DNA from: Cordilura impudica
Lineage: Eukaryota > Arthropoda > Insecta > Diptera > Scathophagidae
Direction of reading: 5' to 3'
NCBI GenBank assembly: GCA_963682025.1
Contig: OY821518.1
Coordinates: 128,972,543 to 129,036,542 of the forward strand
Length of the DNA: 64,000 nt
Shown here: positions 11,423 through 23,931 of the stretch, one piece after another
Numbering within the stretch: the stretch's first letter is position 1
Layout: every line of letters starts with the position of its first letter
The notes under the pieces: generated by a model
What the model was told of the DNA's origin: nothing
Database searches by the model: none
Seen by the model: the letters and a program-made list of their open reading frames with translations, nothing else
Translations under genes and position numbers: made by a program

Positions 11423-12608
11423 CTGGCAGATTCCAGCCCTCGAAATTCGAGTGCAAATTCTAGGAAATTTCATTTTTTCATTAAATAAAGACCCTAAAGG
11501 TATGCTAATCAATTATAGCCAACTCACAAATCAACACAAAAAAACGAACTCATTTTTATTACAAACACATTAACAAATTTAAACAAGTAAGAAAATTATA
11601 GTCGGTCTAGACCGACTATACGATACCCTATACCATGCGTTTAGAGACCCTATCTCTCAGGTCCAACTAACTGGACCTAGAAAATAAGAATAAACCAAAT
11701 TTGAGTGGGATTTTTATTAATTTTTTTGGCTGCAGATATGAAAAAGTTCATATCGGACGCTATATCTATATGGGGACTTGGCCCAAAAATGGACCGATCC
11801 TGACCATGTTTGGTAAAGTCTCTTGTGTTTTGCAAAAATGTATACAAACAAAATTTGAGAAGAATCAGAGCAATATTTTTGTTTTTTGATAGATTTAAGT
11901 GAAGATCGGGAAGCAGCTCTATATGGGGCTTATGAGTAAGAGTTGTCCAATAGGGATCGTTTTTGGACTACTGATTAATGGATGTAATATATACATATAA
12001 ACCCAATTTGACTAAGATTGGTATGATAATTTGAATCTTATGGCAATATATGTTGATTTCATAAGGGTCATTTGTATGGGGGCTAGGTCTGAACATGGAC
12101 CGATTCTCACCAGTTTCAATAGCGTTCATTCCATGGCTGATCAAAGATCAAATACCAAATTTCATCAAAACATATTCATATTTGCGACCTGTAGTTTGAT
12201 TACAAGCTTTACATGGAAACACAGACGGACGGACGGACGAACGGACGGACGGACATCGTTAAATCGAATCAGAAAGTGATTCTGATTCGATCGGTATAAT
12301 TAAAGTTGGGTGTAGGTCAAATATTTTTGGTTGTTACAAACAGCAGCACAAAGTCATTATACCCAAACCACATAGTGGTATAGGGTATAAAAACACACAC
12401 ATAGCATTGTATAATTTTATGTATGTGTTCATAGCAACTTTAAATGCAATTTACTCAAAATAAAGGAAAAAAATTTAGAAATCTGTATATCGGAAAAATT
12501 GCTTAAAAGAAATACCTTTCAAATAATATACGTTTGATCGAAATCGGGAGAAAACGGCAGATAAAAACATCGGTCAAAAGAAATCGCCTAGCCTATTAAT
12601 ATTATAGA
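11423..12608 (-). mobile_element. Small Helitron interrupted by a DINE-1-like repeat
   Basis: Minus-strand 5' end TCTATAATATTAATAGGC at 12608 and 3' end CTGG (CTRR type) at 11423. Removing the repeat at 11584-12388 leaves about 380 bp that matches the intact copy at 8594-8957. The host break point lies in a TTTAA..AAAACAC context present uninterrupted in other copies. Confidence 0.8.
11584..12388 (+). mobile_element. DINE-1-like repeat, copy b
   Basis: Full-length relative of copy a in the opposite orientation: begins ACAAGTAAGAAAATTATAG, then GTCGGTCTAGACCGAC, ends CATAGTGGTATAGGGTATAA. It contains a GGAC tetranucleotide array near 12225-12253 (complement of GTCC). Nested inside a small Helitron, so younger than it. 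Confidence 0.8.
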
Positions 12609-12718
12609 TATGTATGTCTGAAATGACTACAAATCTAACAAAAACTGTTATATATGTGATTTGATTAACTATGTGCATTGCCATCCACTGGAAATAGTTG
12701 TGTTTTTTTTTTTTTTGT

Positions 12719-13129
12719 TAATTTTCTTTTTTTATGATCGGTCTACACCGACTATACGATACCCTATACCATGCGTTTAGAGACCCTATCTCTCAGGCCC
12801 TACTAACTTGATATAGAAAATAAGCATAAACCAAATTTAAGTGGGATTATTATTAATTTTTTTTGGCTGCAGATATGAAAAAGTTCATATCGGATGCTAT
12901 ATCTATATGGGGACTAAGCCCAAAAATGGACCGATCCTGACCATGTTTGGTAAAGTCTCTTGTATTTTGCAAAAATATATACAAACAAAATTTGAGAAGA
13001 ATCAGTACAATATTTTTGTTTTTTGATAGATTTAAGTGAAGATCGGGAAGCAGCTCTATATGGGGCCTATGACTAAGATCCTATAGGCAGTATTTTTGAA
13101 CTACTGATTAATGGATGTAATATATACAT
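12719..13129 (+). mobile_element. DINE-1-like repeat, copy c, left part
   Basis: Same start as copy b (CTATACGATACCCTATACC) and co-linear with it until 13129, where the hAT-like transposon is inserted. The remainder resumes at 17017. Confidence 0.8.
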
Positions 13130-16100
13130 TAGGGTGGCAGCAGGTTATATGGACGAAATTTTTTTTTTTAATTTTAATGGTTTTCGCGCGGAATATTGTG
13201 CCACTTGGTGTAAAAACTATATGGTAAAAATTTTAGGAAGATCGGACAAATATTTCCCGTGCCCCAAAGAGGTCAAAGGTCAGATTTTTTTAGCCCGATA
13301 TTTTTAAAACGTTTTTTTTTAAGTAGTTGTTCGTTTTTGCCCGAATTTGTATAAAAAATCATTCCACTTCATTTACAATGTGCAATTATTAATAATTATA
13401 AAAAAATGAAAAATTTAACCCTTCCGTGCCCAGTGGGTTTTAAAGTTTAATATATTTTGTACTGTAAAACCGTAATATTTTGCACTTTTTTTTAATTATC
13501 TGAGATATGCTAACAAATTATCTACGACAATTTTAAATCATTAACCCTTTTTGCCCACCCGTGTCAAAAGTTTTATTAAATTGAACATTGAATATAAAAT
13601 TAACATATAAAATTAACTTTTTTAATAAAAACAAAAATATTTAAACGTAAAAAATACGTAAATACGTAAAAAATAAAATATGGGACACTTTAATTATAAT
13701 TAGTTCTTAAGTTTTGTAAATTTGCTTCTTTTGAAAATTGCTGTCTATAATTTTGTACAACCTGAAACAAATAGAAAAAAACCAATTTTATCATACAAAT
13801 ATTTAATTAAAATTAATAAAATAAGTTGTCATTACTTTAAATAAATGCTGCCTCTGATCCTCATCTTTTGTAATTTTCTCGTGGAATTCTTGCACTAACT
13901 TAATTCCTCTTTCGGCGCAGTCATTGACAATTTTTAAGTTTGAAATTATGTTCTTTCCTTTACGATAGTCATCTAAAATTGGCCAACAACTTGAGTCTTT
14001 GTTTGAAAAGTCTGCAGAAATGTTAAACCTTTGTAAAAGCTTGTTGGTGTTTTTCGAAAATAATTCCTCCAAAATTACATTATTGTCTCTGGCAAGGAAA
14101 TGGCTTAAATTTTGTTGGTTTATTGTTAGCCTTTTTGGATATTCCTCTCCTTCTTCTTCTAGATTTTGTTCAGACAAGTTTGTTACAAGCATCTTTGTAG
14201 CAAGTTTGGCTTTAGTTGCTAAATCGATTCTTTCGTCGAATAAGGCAAAACCTACACATTCTTCATTCAAATAATAAAGATGGTTAGCAATTTCGATATG
14301 GCTTTTTCAGCTATAGGTTTGTTGATTTTTTTATAATTTTCTAATTTCTTTAAAAATTCGATGTCATTTACAGGAGCTTGGTCTGCTTTATCAGCGCTAA
14401 ACCAGAAAATCGAATAACACTTAATCACAAATCCAGCTACTTCAATCAAACCATTTATTTCAGTTTCGGTTATTTCGGGAAATTGGTCTCGAAATATAAT
14501 AATTTTTAGGCAATAAATGGCCTTGGCCATCCATCTGGCTAAATGCAGTGCGCCAGGTTTTGTAAATTTAATTCACGAGGAAAGTCTTCCTTTAGTTTAT
14601 CGTTCGCGAATTTTAAAATATTAGCGCGATCACCACCTAAAATTTCATTGAATCTGGGGTGTGTCAATCCAGTCAAAAAAGCTTCCTGCTGTATTTTAGG
14701 CCAATGTTTCTTAAATTTCTTAAATATTACTATTTCAGGACCAGTAGAAGCACTTATATTTGCTTCTATGAACACTGATGATAAAATAATTTCAAAGATA
14801 TGATGTCTGCACCCTAGGTATAACACATCTCGACCAATTCTTTTTTCCAAAAGGTTACAAGCTCCTCTAAATTTCCCTGTGTTTGACACGGTTGTGTCGA
14901 ACACAAATGCCTCTACTTTGTCTAAAATATTATTTTCCTCCAAAGTATCATAAATGGCAGATGATATTTCTAACCCAGTTCCTGCTGGTATATCAGGCAT
15001 ATTTAGTACATGCTCAAGACCTGGAGCAGTTGCTATTATAGCAAGACGATCTTCAGTTTTTCCTGTAACACTAGTTAAAAGCTTGGTATCCCAATGAATT
15101 GTCAATGGTGTAGGGTTTGTTGTGAATTCAGACACGATTTGTTCGCTTTTTGTTTTTCTTAAAATATCTCTTTGTTTGCGAACATTATTACGATTTAAAA
15201 TATATTCCGACGTGTTTAGCCCAGCTGCATCAAGAACTGCTACCAATAAATGGACTGCATCTCTGGAACTAATTTTTAGTTTATCCAAAACTGTTGCAAG
15301 TCTTGGTGTCAATATCTCTTTGCTTCCCCTTATTCTTTGTGGTGCTTCGTTATGAATAGTTTCCAAAGGAGTTGGAGAATTAAGGTAAACTTCATATTCA
15401 TCAGTTTCAACGGGTTCCGTGTTTTCTGATTCCTCGGAACTGAAAGTTTCATTTATAATATTTCCTAAAGAATAATATGAATTGTTTCTTAAAACTATAA
15501 TTTTAAAGTCATTTTTGTAGGTAAAAAACGGTTAGCCGATTTATACCCTTTAGTAGGATTGTAACTTAAATACACAATATACGTTTTATTAAAAAAAAAT
15601 AAAAAAAGTTTTTTCTTTGCACGAATATAATTAAGTGACAATATTGCAAAGTAACTAAAAAACTGGCATATCAAAAAAATCAAAAGCCAAAAAACTGCCC
15701 TGATCGTAAGTTTTGATAAACACAATACAAACTCACCTCTTGAGGTTGATGGGACTTCCTGAAGCATTTTTCGCCTGATCTCTTCTCGCTTTTGGTGGTT
15801 TTGTCGATATTCTTCATTTTTTCTTAATTTAACATCTACTCCAGCCATAGAACCTTGACGTCCTTTTAGCCTTTGCTTTATTAAAAACTGTTTGTCTTCT
15901 TCAATTTTAATAAGACCAATTGCGTTAGCTTTAGCGATATCAAATAGGTCGTTCAATGCTTCTTTCCATTCTTCACATTTTCTTTTAAATAATTCTGAAT
16001 CTCTATTTTTGTGTTTTGACAAACTTCTCCACTCGCTATACAACTTCATCAATTTCTTCTCGGCATTCACTATTGTCATAATAGGGATACGTGCCTTTTC

Positions 16101-17016
16101 CCAAAAAATTGAACACTCTTTGATAACAAGACTCGCACTAGCTTTTATGTCTAATTTAGCAACTCTTAAATTATAAAAAAGTACTTTCAGGCACTCTCCC
16201 TTTGATGGCAGTTTACTACCACTTAATTGTAGTTTTGAATAACCAATTAGAAAAATCTCCTGTCTTAAAGATGGCATTTTTAAAATCAGAATTTGACAAA
16301 AATCACTAATAAAACATACACTTTCTACAGATTACACTCACGACTGATTACACCTTCAACTGTTTAACACTTTCAACTAAATGCATGATAGGGGATTTTT
16401 GCATTTTTATTTTTTATTTGAAAAATTTGAAAATCTAGTACTCCTTGACTTTTTTTTTCTAAAATTCGTTAACTTTTGAGTTATCAGTGGTTGTTGTCTA
16501 AACTAACAGGCCCTGTTAAATTGTAATTACTTGTTTTAGTCTTCGTTATAACGTAAATTTTCACATTTCTAAATAATAAATTTAGGGTGGTTTTGAACGA
16601 TCTAAAGCAATTTACATCCTCCCACCCCCAGAAAAGGGGGTAATATTAAAAGTTAATCTATATTAAATTTGTCCACAAAATATTTAACAAATAAAAAATT
16701 GTGTAATTTTAAAAGGGTCATTTAGACCCTCAGTGCACAGACGGGTTAATTTTTGAACAAAAAAAATATTATGAAACATTCTTAATCACATTAGAAAGAA
16801 AAATTGTAATTGTTTATAAGATTAACAATAAAAATAAATAAAAAATACCTAAAAAATACACAATATACCATATTTTGACCTTTCACCTCTTTGGGGCACG
16901 GCTTAAAGTTGTCCGATTTTGCTCAAATTTTGACAATAGCCGTTTTATATCAACTGGATCGATATTCCGTGCGAAAACTATTGAAAATCGAAAGTTGAAT
17001 TTTTAGTGCCACCCTA
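13130..17016 (-). mobile_element. hAT-like DNA transposon, 3.9 kb, with 8-bp target duplication
   Basis: Ends are TAGGGTGGCA (13130) and its inverse TGCCACCCTA (17016). The flanks duplicate ATATACAT exactly (13122-13129 and 17017-17024), and the uninterrupted copy b shows ATATACAT once at the same place. Subterminal inverted similarity includes GTGCCCCAAAGAGGTCAAAG near 13258 and its inverse near 16880. An 8-bp duplication fits hAT and P families. The encoded protein has an hAT-like second catalytic region, so hAT-like is preferred. Confidence 0.85.
13803..16277 (-). pseudogene. hAT-like transposase, two exons, frameshifted
   Basis: Exon 1 starts with ATG at 16277 and ends at 15737 before GTGAGT. 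A 272-nt intron ends in CTTTAG at 15465, and exon 2 starts at 15464; joining gives a clean frame (TSR-G-NIINETFSS). Exon 1 is charged and may be the DNA-binding part. Exon 2 shows IHWDTKLL (possible first Asp), AFVFDTTVSNTGKF (possible second Asp) and GCRHHIFEI, which resembles the hAT CxxH motif. A frameshift near 14545 breaks the chain before GALHLARWMAKAIYCLK, and another near 14270 before LYYLNEECVGFALFD. The C-terminus has NDCAERGIKLVQEF, placed like the hAT ER motif with the catalytic Glu. Catalytic assignments are inferred by position. Two frameshifts make this copy inactive. Confidence 0.75.
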
Positions 17017-17279
17017 ATATACATACAAACCCAATTTGACTAAGATTTGTATGATAATTTGGATCTTATGGCAATATATGTTGATTTCATAAGGGTCATT
17101 TGTATGGGGGCTAGGTCTGAACATGAACCGATTTTCACCAATTTCAATAGCGTTCATTCCGTGGCCGACCAAAGATCAAATACCAAATTTCATCAAAACA
17201 TATTCATATTTGCCAGCTGCAGTTTGATTACAATCTTTACATGGACACACAGACGGACGGACGGACATCGTTAAATCGA
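17017..17279 (+). mobile_element. DINE-1-like repeat, copy c, right part (truncated)
   Basis: Continuation of the repeat broken by the hAT-like element, from the second ATATACAT to CATCGTTAAATCGA. The last about 110 bp present in copy b are missing because the repeat joins copy d head-to-head here. Confidence 0.8.
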
Positions 17280-18057
17280 ACCACAATGTGGTTTGGGTAT
17301 AATGACTTGTGGTGCTGTTTGTAACTACCAAAAATATTTGACCTACACCCATCTTTAATTATACCGATCGAATCAGAATCACTAACTGATTTTATTTAAC
17401 GATGTCCGTCCGTCCGTCCGTCTATCTGTAAACCATGTAATCAAACTGCATGTCGCAAATGTGAATATATTTTGATGACATTTGGTATATAAGCTTTTAT
17501 CGGCCATAGGATGAATGCTTTTGAAATTGGTGAGAATCGGTCTATGTTCAGACCTAGCCCCCATACAGATGACCCCTATGAAATGGACATAAATTGCCAC
17601 AAGATCCAAATTGTCATATAGATCTTACTCAAATTGGATTTGTATGCGTTTATTACATCCATTAATGAGTAGTCTAAAAATGATCCCTATGGAACAACTC
17701 TTAGTCATAGGCCCCGTATAGAGCTGCTTCCCGATCTTCACTTAAATCTATCAAAACTCAACAATATTGCACTGATTCTTCTCAAATTTTGTTTGTATAT
17801 ATTTTTGCAAAATACAAGAGACTTTTCCAAGCATAGTCAGGTTCGGTTCATTTTTGGCCCTAGTCCCCATATAGATATAGCATCCGATATAAACTTTTTC
17901 ATATCTGCAGCCAAAAAAGTTGATAAAAATCCCACTCAAAATTGGTTTATGCTTATTTTCTATGTCCAGTTAGTTGGGCCTCTGAGAGAGGGTCTCCAAA
18001 CGCATGGTATAGGGTATCGTATAGTCAGTCTAGACCGACTATAATTTTCTTACTTGT
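17280..18057 (-). mobile_element. DINE-1-like repeat, copy d
   Basis: Same orientation as copy a: CCACAATGTGGTTTGGGTAT at one end, CTTACTTGTT at the other, with GTCCGTCCGTCCGTC near 17405. Forms an inverted pair with copy c. Confidence 0.8.
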
Positions 18058-18689
18058 TTTGTGATTGTATTGTGAAATTGGATTTTACCCCCCTGAACAC
18101 ATAGATGTTTACACATCAAAAAATATAACTCTATCAGGCTATTTTTTCTACATTACTTTCATTCAAGAAGTATTTACTCTGAACATATATTTAAATGTTT
18201 CTGGTTCGAAAAAAACAGTAATTCAACGAACCTTAACATTACGCATAATTGCTAAATTTAGCGTGGCTGTCACTAAGATTTGGAAACTCTGATTTAAAAT
18301 CTCTTTAACTAAGTTTGGGTAAACTTAAGTAAAGTCAATTTAAAAGAATTACATTTACATTGCTTCTAAATGAAGAGCTTCTTTGGATGTGATTTTAAAA
18401 AACTTCCAACGGTGTTACTATAAAGCTGTTATGAAAAAAGTTCACTTTCAAATCTAAATAATATCAAATTGAATTGGGAGGTTCCAAAAAAAATAATTGG
18501 AATTAAAAGCTTATATCGGGAAATGAAAAAACAAATTCGGATTAGTTTAAAATTGTTAAAATTCGGAAAATAAAAAGAATATACTAAAAACTGATTTGAA
18601 AAACGTACTACAAAGTACTCGAAATAGTTCAGAAATAGTATTTTATCACGAATAGCTAAGCACTACATAAAATAAACTTTAAAGGGACT
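18058..18689. other. Non-coding stretch
   Basis: A+T-rich sequence with no recognisable gene. The open frame at 18065-18292 has no family features. Confidence 0.5.
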
Positions 18690-19490
18690 ACAAAAGAAAA
18701 CGTCCAACCTGTGACAATCCCATGTTAAGTTCGTTGGTAATAATCCATATTTCCAAAACATCCGGACCAACGAATGACGTATTCTTCAGTGGTTTAGATG
18801 TTACTTCTTTTTACTGTGTAGTTTAGTTGGAAAGTTATTTGTGTACTGACAAAAAAAAATTTATGGACTAAATTTCAATATTAACTCTGTTCAGACAGAG
18901 CTTGAATTTTTTTCCCCACAAACTATTCCATTTATATTATGAAATTTTTCATGAATACGGAGGCTACTTCTGATTTTTTGCGGAAAAACAAGAAATAACT
19001 GATATTGAAGATCTTAAATGGATTTGTTGTTATTCAAAATACTCTCAATGCACACAATTTTAAACTGTGGTTGCTCTACAATACTATAAATCAATTGAAA
19101 TCACCACTCAATCGCCTGATCTAAATGCTGTAGGTTTAAATGCGTGGTTTACTGAATTTACTGGAGATTTACTGACATCAAAGTAAATGTTACAAGGCTT
19201 TATTTTGGAAGAGTGGGGTAAAATAAGTAAAGGAGTTACACTAAATTATTTAAGTCGATACCAAATCGAGTAACAGAGGACCAAAATTTCAAAGGATATC
19301 CTGCCTTTGGCTTTTTGTATTAATCTTTCAAAAGTACGCATAATTTTTCTAGTGATCCTTAGAGTTAAAAAAAAACTAATAAATAATTTATTTAAAAAAA
19401 ATAACTCAGTTTTGTTAATTTCTTCGTATTTTTTTTTTCGTAGTATGACAGATTTAATTTAAGGTGTACGGATACTTTTTCGAGTAAGTG
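18690..19490 (+). pseudogene. Tc1-like transposase relic
   Basis: Fragments in several frames resemble the end of a Tc1 transposase: HNFKLWLLYNTINQLKSP, then SPDLNAVGLNAW near 19110-19150 (the usual SPDLNPIE block with the acidic residue lost), then LEEWGKISKGVTLNYLSR near 19205-19260. A Tc1-like terminus (GTGTACGGATACTTTTTCGA) lies near 19463-19482. The matching other end was not found. Confidence 0.6.
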
Positions 19491-19539
19491 TATTAGTTGG
19501 TTTATCGTTGCCGCTCTCACATTCTACACCCTCCACACT

Positions 19540-20140
19540 AGTGTGCAGAGGGTATATATTAGCTTGTCAATCCGGTTGTAATAATTAGAAAACAAATCTG
19601 AACCCATTTAACACATATATTCAAAACATCAGCTACAAATAAAAAAAGTCATGAAAGAATATGATTTTTTCTATTTAGCGCTTGTTGTCGTTTTTATTTG
19701 AAATTTTTATACCCTACCAAAAATATTTTATCATACATATCGACTCACTTTCTTAGTCTATTTAGCGATGTCCGTCCGTCAGTGTGTTCATGTAAACCTA
19801 GTCATAAAACTACAGGGCGCAAATATATATATATATATATTTTAACGATATCTGATAAACAAATATGTTCTGATCGGCTGTCGCATGAGCGCTATTGAAA
19901 TTGGTGAAACTCGGTGCATGTTCAGCCCCGTCCCCATAAAAATGAACCTTATGAGATCCACTTTAATTGCCAAAAGACCCAAATTATCATATAGTTCTTG
20001 CTAAAATTGTGTAGTTTGCGTGTATTACACCCATTAATCAGTAATCCAGCAATAAACCCTGTACGAGATTTCTTAGTCATAGCCCCATGTATAGGTGCTT
20101 CCCGATCTTCACTTAAATCAATCAAAAAACCAATTATCGC
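19540..20140 (-). mobile_element. Old, diverged DINE-1-like repeat
   Basis: From about 19705 it follows the order of copy a: TACCCTACCAAAAATATTTT, GATGTCCGTCCGTC, TTCAGCCCCGTCCCCAT, CCCGATCTTCACTTAAAT. It is far more diverged and carries a (TA)n run near 19825. A CACCCTCCACACTAGTGTGC stretch at 19527 may belong to a second fragment. The Transib insertion at 20141 truncates it. Confidence 0.65.
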
Positions 20141-20145
20141 CGTCG

Positions 20146-20184
20146 CACAGTGGACCATATTTTGAGATGGCGGCCAAAAATCTT
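20146..20184 (+). promoter_or_regulatory. Transib left end, 23-spacer RSS-like
   Basis: CACAGTG (20146-20152), a spacer of exactly 23 bp (20153-20175), then AAAAATCTT (20176-20184). This matches the heptamer-23-nonamer layout of a recombination signal; the nonamer part is only A-rich. It should be the transposase binding and cleavage site. Confidence 0.7.
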
Positions 20185-20724
20185 TTTTTTTTGTTACCGA
20201 TTTTAAAGTTATATTATTCATTTGAAAGTAAATACTAGTAAACCTCGGGAGCCAAAAAATTGCGACTCTATCTCAACTATATCACAGCGAACAGGGTCTT
20301 TGAAAATGGGCTTTCTCAGTATTTTGCTAAAATTAAAAATTTCTTTGTAAATTTTTATTCTGAACGACTGTAACTTTTTTTATTTAAAAGATTTTGAAGT
20401 GAAATAAATTTTGTATAATTTTGTGGCTTCCATTCTATTAATGTTAAAAATGCCAAATCACTGAGTCATTCCAAAATTTAAAAAAAAGTCCAAATTTTAC
20501 GAAAATCTACTTAATAGAGCATAACTCCTGCCAGTCAAAAGCAGTCAGAAAAAATCTTGCACTCTTCTATAGTCCGAACCCTCCCCTATACTCCTATATC
20601 CTATTACATACCCGCCAGTTTCCGCCCGTGTGCACCAGAACAATTTTTCTGACCCAAGGTTAGATATTTTCTGCAAAATTTATGAATACAAAAGTTGTCC
20701 ATTATTTGGTTAGGATATATTAAG

Positions 20725-20850
20725 TTTGAGTGATGTTTGTAACTGCCAAAAATATTGGACCTTTATCCATCTTTTATTATACGGATCGACTCAAAAACAC
20801 TTTCTGAGTCGATTAAACGATGTCCGTCCGTCCGTCTGACTGTTATGAAT
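20725..20850 (-). repeat. DINE-1-like fragment inside Transib
   Basis: GTAACTGCCAAAAATATTGGACC, a TTATTATACGGATCGACTC stretch and GATGTCCGTCCGTCCGTC are co-linear with copy a. Only about 125 bp are present. Confidence 0.65.
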
Positions 20851-21208
20851 ACAAAAGTTGGTCGTACCGGTGCACCGCGGTGTATTTTTTTGCGTGTCGA
20901 TAGAGTTATCAGGTGTTGTTATATACTTATAAAAAAGGGTTGAGATATAATGCGCTTAATTGTTACAGGTACATTTACATAGGTATCTTTCAAAAACATT
21001 AATAGTCTGAATTAGAGTTATATAGTTTAAATACCTGACAAAAAGGGGAAACAATTTAAATAACAGGTAAATGGTAAAAAAAAAACTATTGCGTCATAGC
21101 CCTTTAAGATATTAGCAGGTATGCTTCACCTTTTAAAAGGGGTTAGGGTGTGGGTTTTTTATGCTTCTAAAAGTGCTAATAAAAGATAAAAAATTTTATT
21201 TTACATAA

Positions 21209-23272
21209 TTGCAAGAGAGAGTACTTATAATAATGTTTCCACAATTATTATTCATTACAATTTGTGCAATGGCTAAGTACTGTTACAGAGATCTGGCAGA
21301 TATTTATTTTCAACGAAATGATGTAGACGATGTAATTTTACACATAGTGAGCAACGACTTCTTTAAGAATTGTAACCTAGAAGACATTGAAATGCACAAA
21401 GGAAAAATTACTAATTTTGCATCGAATTTGAAAAGACGCTACATTGAATGCTCTCATAGCAAGGCAAAGATGTACAAACGTTACCAAAACTGGTTAATAA
21501 AGGAACTTATTTCTGAGAGTGCATCTACAACTGCCAACGAAAGTGGAAAAAATGGTCGACCAGCAAAACCATTTGACGGATGTAGTGAAAGATCTCGAAG
21601 GCGCAAGCTGGAGAATATCAATGAAGAAATTTCTCAAAGAATTATTAAGGATTCATTTTTGCACCAAATTCAACCAACCCAAAAAAAAAATATAATTGAA
21701 ATAATTGAAAAAATAGTAGAAGCGAGTCCAAGGCGTACAAAGAGTATTTTGAAAAGCATTCCTACACCAATTGAAGATAAGAAATTAACGTCGGAAGAAG
21801 CGTTCTCCCTATTTTTGGATTTGAAATTGACCAAAAATCAATATAAGGAATTGCGGAAGCGAAGCAATGAAAAGAATTGTGGGATTTTTCCAGAGTATAG
21901 AGATTTAGTTTCTACCAAAAAAGAATGCTTACCTTCACAATCTGCTATTAGTGTCACTTCAACATCAGCAGAAATAAAATTGCAAGATCTCCTTGAACAT
22001 ACTGCAGAACGATTGCTAAATACGCTTGATACTGATCATTTAAAAAAATTGATAATGGCAGCATTACTTTAATTTCTAAATGGGGATGTGATGGATCCTC
22101 TGGTCAGAAATAATTAACAGCAATTTAATGCCGAAAATTCATCAGATGCTAATTTATTTATGGTATCTTTCGTTCCATTGCGCTTAACAAAAAGGTATAG
22201 CGTCTTAGAGCCGTCAACTAGTAGAGCAACAGAAATTGATATATGGAAAAATGAAATTCCTTCTTCAACAAAGTATTGCAGACCAATAAAATTTGAATTC
22301 AAAAGGGAAACCAAAGATGTCATAACTGAAGAAGTTCAAAAAATAAAAGATCAAATTAAGGAACTTCAACCAGTAATATTTAAATTTGATGACCAAGACA
22401 TTGAAGTACATTTTAAAATGTGTCTTACAATGATTGACGGAGAAGTTGCGCAAACTTTAATTGGAACAAAGTCAACGTCAAGCTGCATTATATGCCAAAA
22501 GGCATCACGTCAATTAAGCCAACCCCCACCAGAAGACGATAGTTTTAAGGAAGCCTACGAATTTGGAATGTCCCCTCTTCATGCTAGAATACGTTTCATG
22601 GAGCATATTCTTAAATTGGGTTATGATTTGGAATTTGGTCCATTAGGCGAAACAGTGAGAAAACACAAAGAAAATGAAGAAAAAAGAAAGCAAAAAAAAA
22701 AACAAATTCAACAAAAATATCTACAGCTAGGCCTCGTAACCGACCAACCAAAACAAGGGGAAGGAAATACAAATGATGGAAATACTGCAAGGAGTTTTTT
22801 TCCGATCCGGAAACTGCAGATCATAAATTAATAAGACGATTCAAAATCAAGTTCTAGCATGCAGCAGAAAGATAAATGTAAAAAAATTTGGAGAGTACGC
22901 CAATAAAACAGCTATACTTTATAATAAAAAATACTCTAGGAGATATATGCCATCCACAGTCATAAAATTTTGTACCATGGGGAACAAATAATTCAAAACA
23001 ATATGCTACCAATAGGAGATCTATCTGAAGAAGCGCAAGAAAAAAGGAACAAAGACTATAGATTCTTTCGCGAGCACAACACAAGGAAAATGTCCAGATG
23101 TTGTACTAATAAAGACCTTATCACTATTTTGTTGTGCACTTCAGATCCATATATGTCCAACATTCGTCAAAAATGGAAAACTACCTCTATTGAATTAGAC
23201 GAAGAAGCTAAACAACTTCTAGAATGTGAAAATCAAGGCTATTTAGAAGAAATTTGTACTAAAATTTGTTGA
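21209..23272 (+). pseudogene. Transib transposase (RAG1-like), frameshifted
   Basis: Segment 1 (21209-22072) probably starts at the internal MAKYCYRDLAD near 21269; it has GRPAKPFDGCSERSRRRKLE and LTKNQYKELRKRSNEKNCG, both typical of Transib. A stop at 22070 interrupts it. The KWGCDGSSGQ segment (about 22078-22107), which should hold the first catalytic Asp, is in a shifted frame. Segment 2 (to 22831) has LTMIDGEVAQ (second Asp), TKSTSSCIICQKA (zinc-binding Cys pair), MSPLHARIRFMEHILKLGY and NDGNTARSFF. A second shift follows. Segment 3 (22970-23272) has LPIGDLSEEAQEKRNKDY, expected to hold the catalytic Glu, then REHNTRKMSR. All catalytic blocks are recognisable and similar to the RAG1 core, but not in one frame. 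Confidence 0.9.
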
Positions 23273-23892
23273 TTTAAAGTACTTTTTCATTACACTAACA
23301 ATAAGTTACACTTTTTTTTTTATATAGTTAAAAAATTTTCTTGATTTAAAAATTTATATATTTTGTAAATTTACAATAAAAATTGTTATATTTCATAAAT
23401 TTACGATAAAAATTGATATAGAAATATTTAAAAAGACAATAAAAAATAATTTAACTAAAGTAAAAACATACGAGTTTTTCATTGAAACTTCTCTATCTTG
23501 AACCAATATAAGGTAACTTTTGCGTTCGCTGCTTAATAAATTATATTTTAACTCGCGATCTTTAAAAAAAAAAACAACCTTTAGGACTAAAAAGTTTACG
23601 GGGGCCCAAGTTTGGTATTTTCTGAAAAAATTAACTTAAAAAATTGTTAAATAGTATTAGCTGTAAAATTAACTGAAAAAATAAGACATTATATTAAAAA
23701 AACCCTTTTTTTACCTTTTAACACTTCACTTTTGTACTAAAATTCAACTACAAATGAAAATGTATTTTAAACCCTCCGTAACTTTTTTTATTTTCGGTCG
23801 AGAATTACGTTTTATAGCAAAACTTAAAGGCTAAAGTCTCACCTACCAAAAAAAAAAATCGCATATCAAAATTCCAATCCAGTCAAATGTCA

Positions 23893-23931
23893 TATATTGT
23901 TGACCGCCTTCTCGTCAAATGGTCCACTGTG
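23893..23931 (-). promoter_or_regulatory. Transib right end, 23-spacer RSS-like
   Basis: Read inward on the minus strand: CACAGTG (23931-23925), 23-bp spacer, then AACAATATA. The first 13 bases equal the left end and the spacer also shares a GAGAxGGCGGxC block with it. The nonamer-like part is weak. Confidence 0.65.

Larger units (their letters stand above)
20146..23931 (+). mobile_element. Transib (RAG1-related) DNA transposon, complete ends
   Basis: Transib elements are the cut-and-paste transposons related to RAG1 of vertebrate V(D)J recombination; they make 5-bp, often G+C-rich target duplications and have ends resembling recombination signals. Here 13-bp perfect inverted ends CACAGTGGACCAT (20146-20158 and 23919-23931) are flanked by CGTCG on both sides (20141-20145, 23932-23936). 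The 3,786-bp element encodes a Transib transposase in the middle. It contains a small DINE-like fragment at about 20725-20850. Confidence 0.93.
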
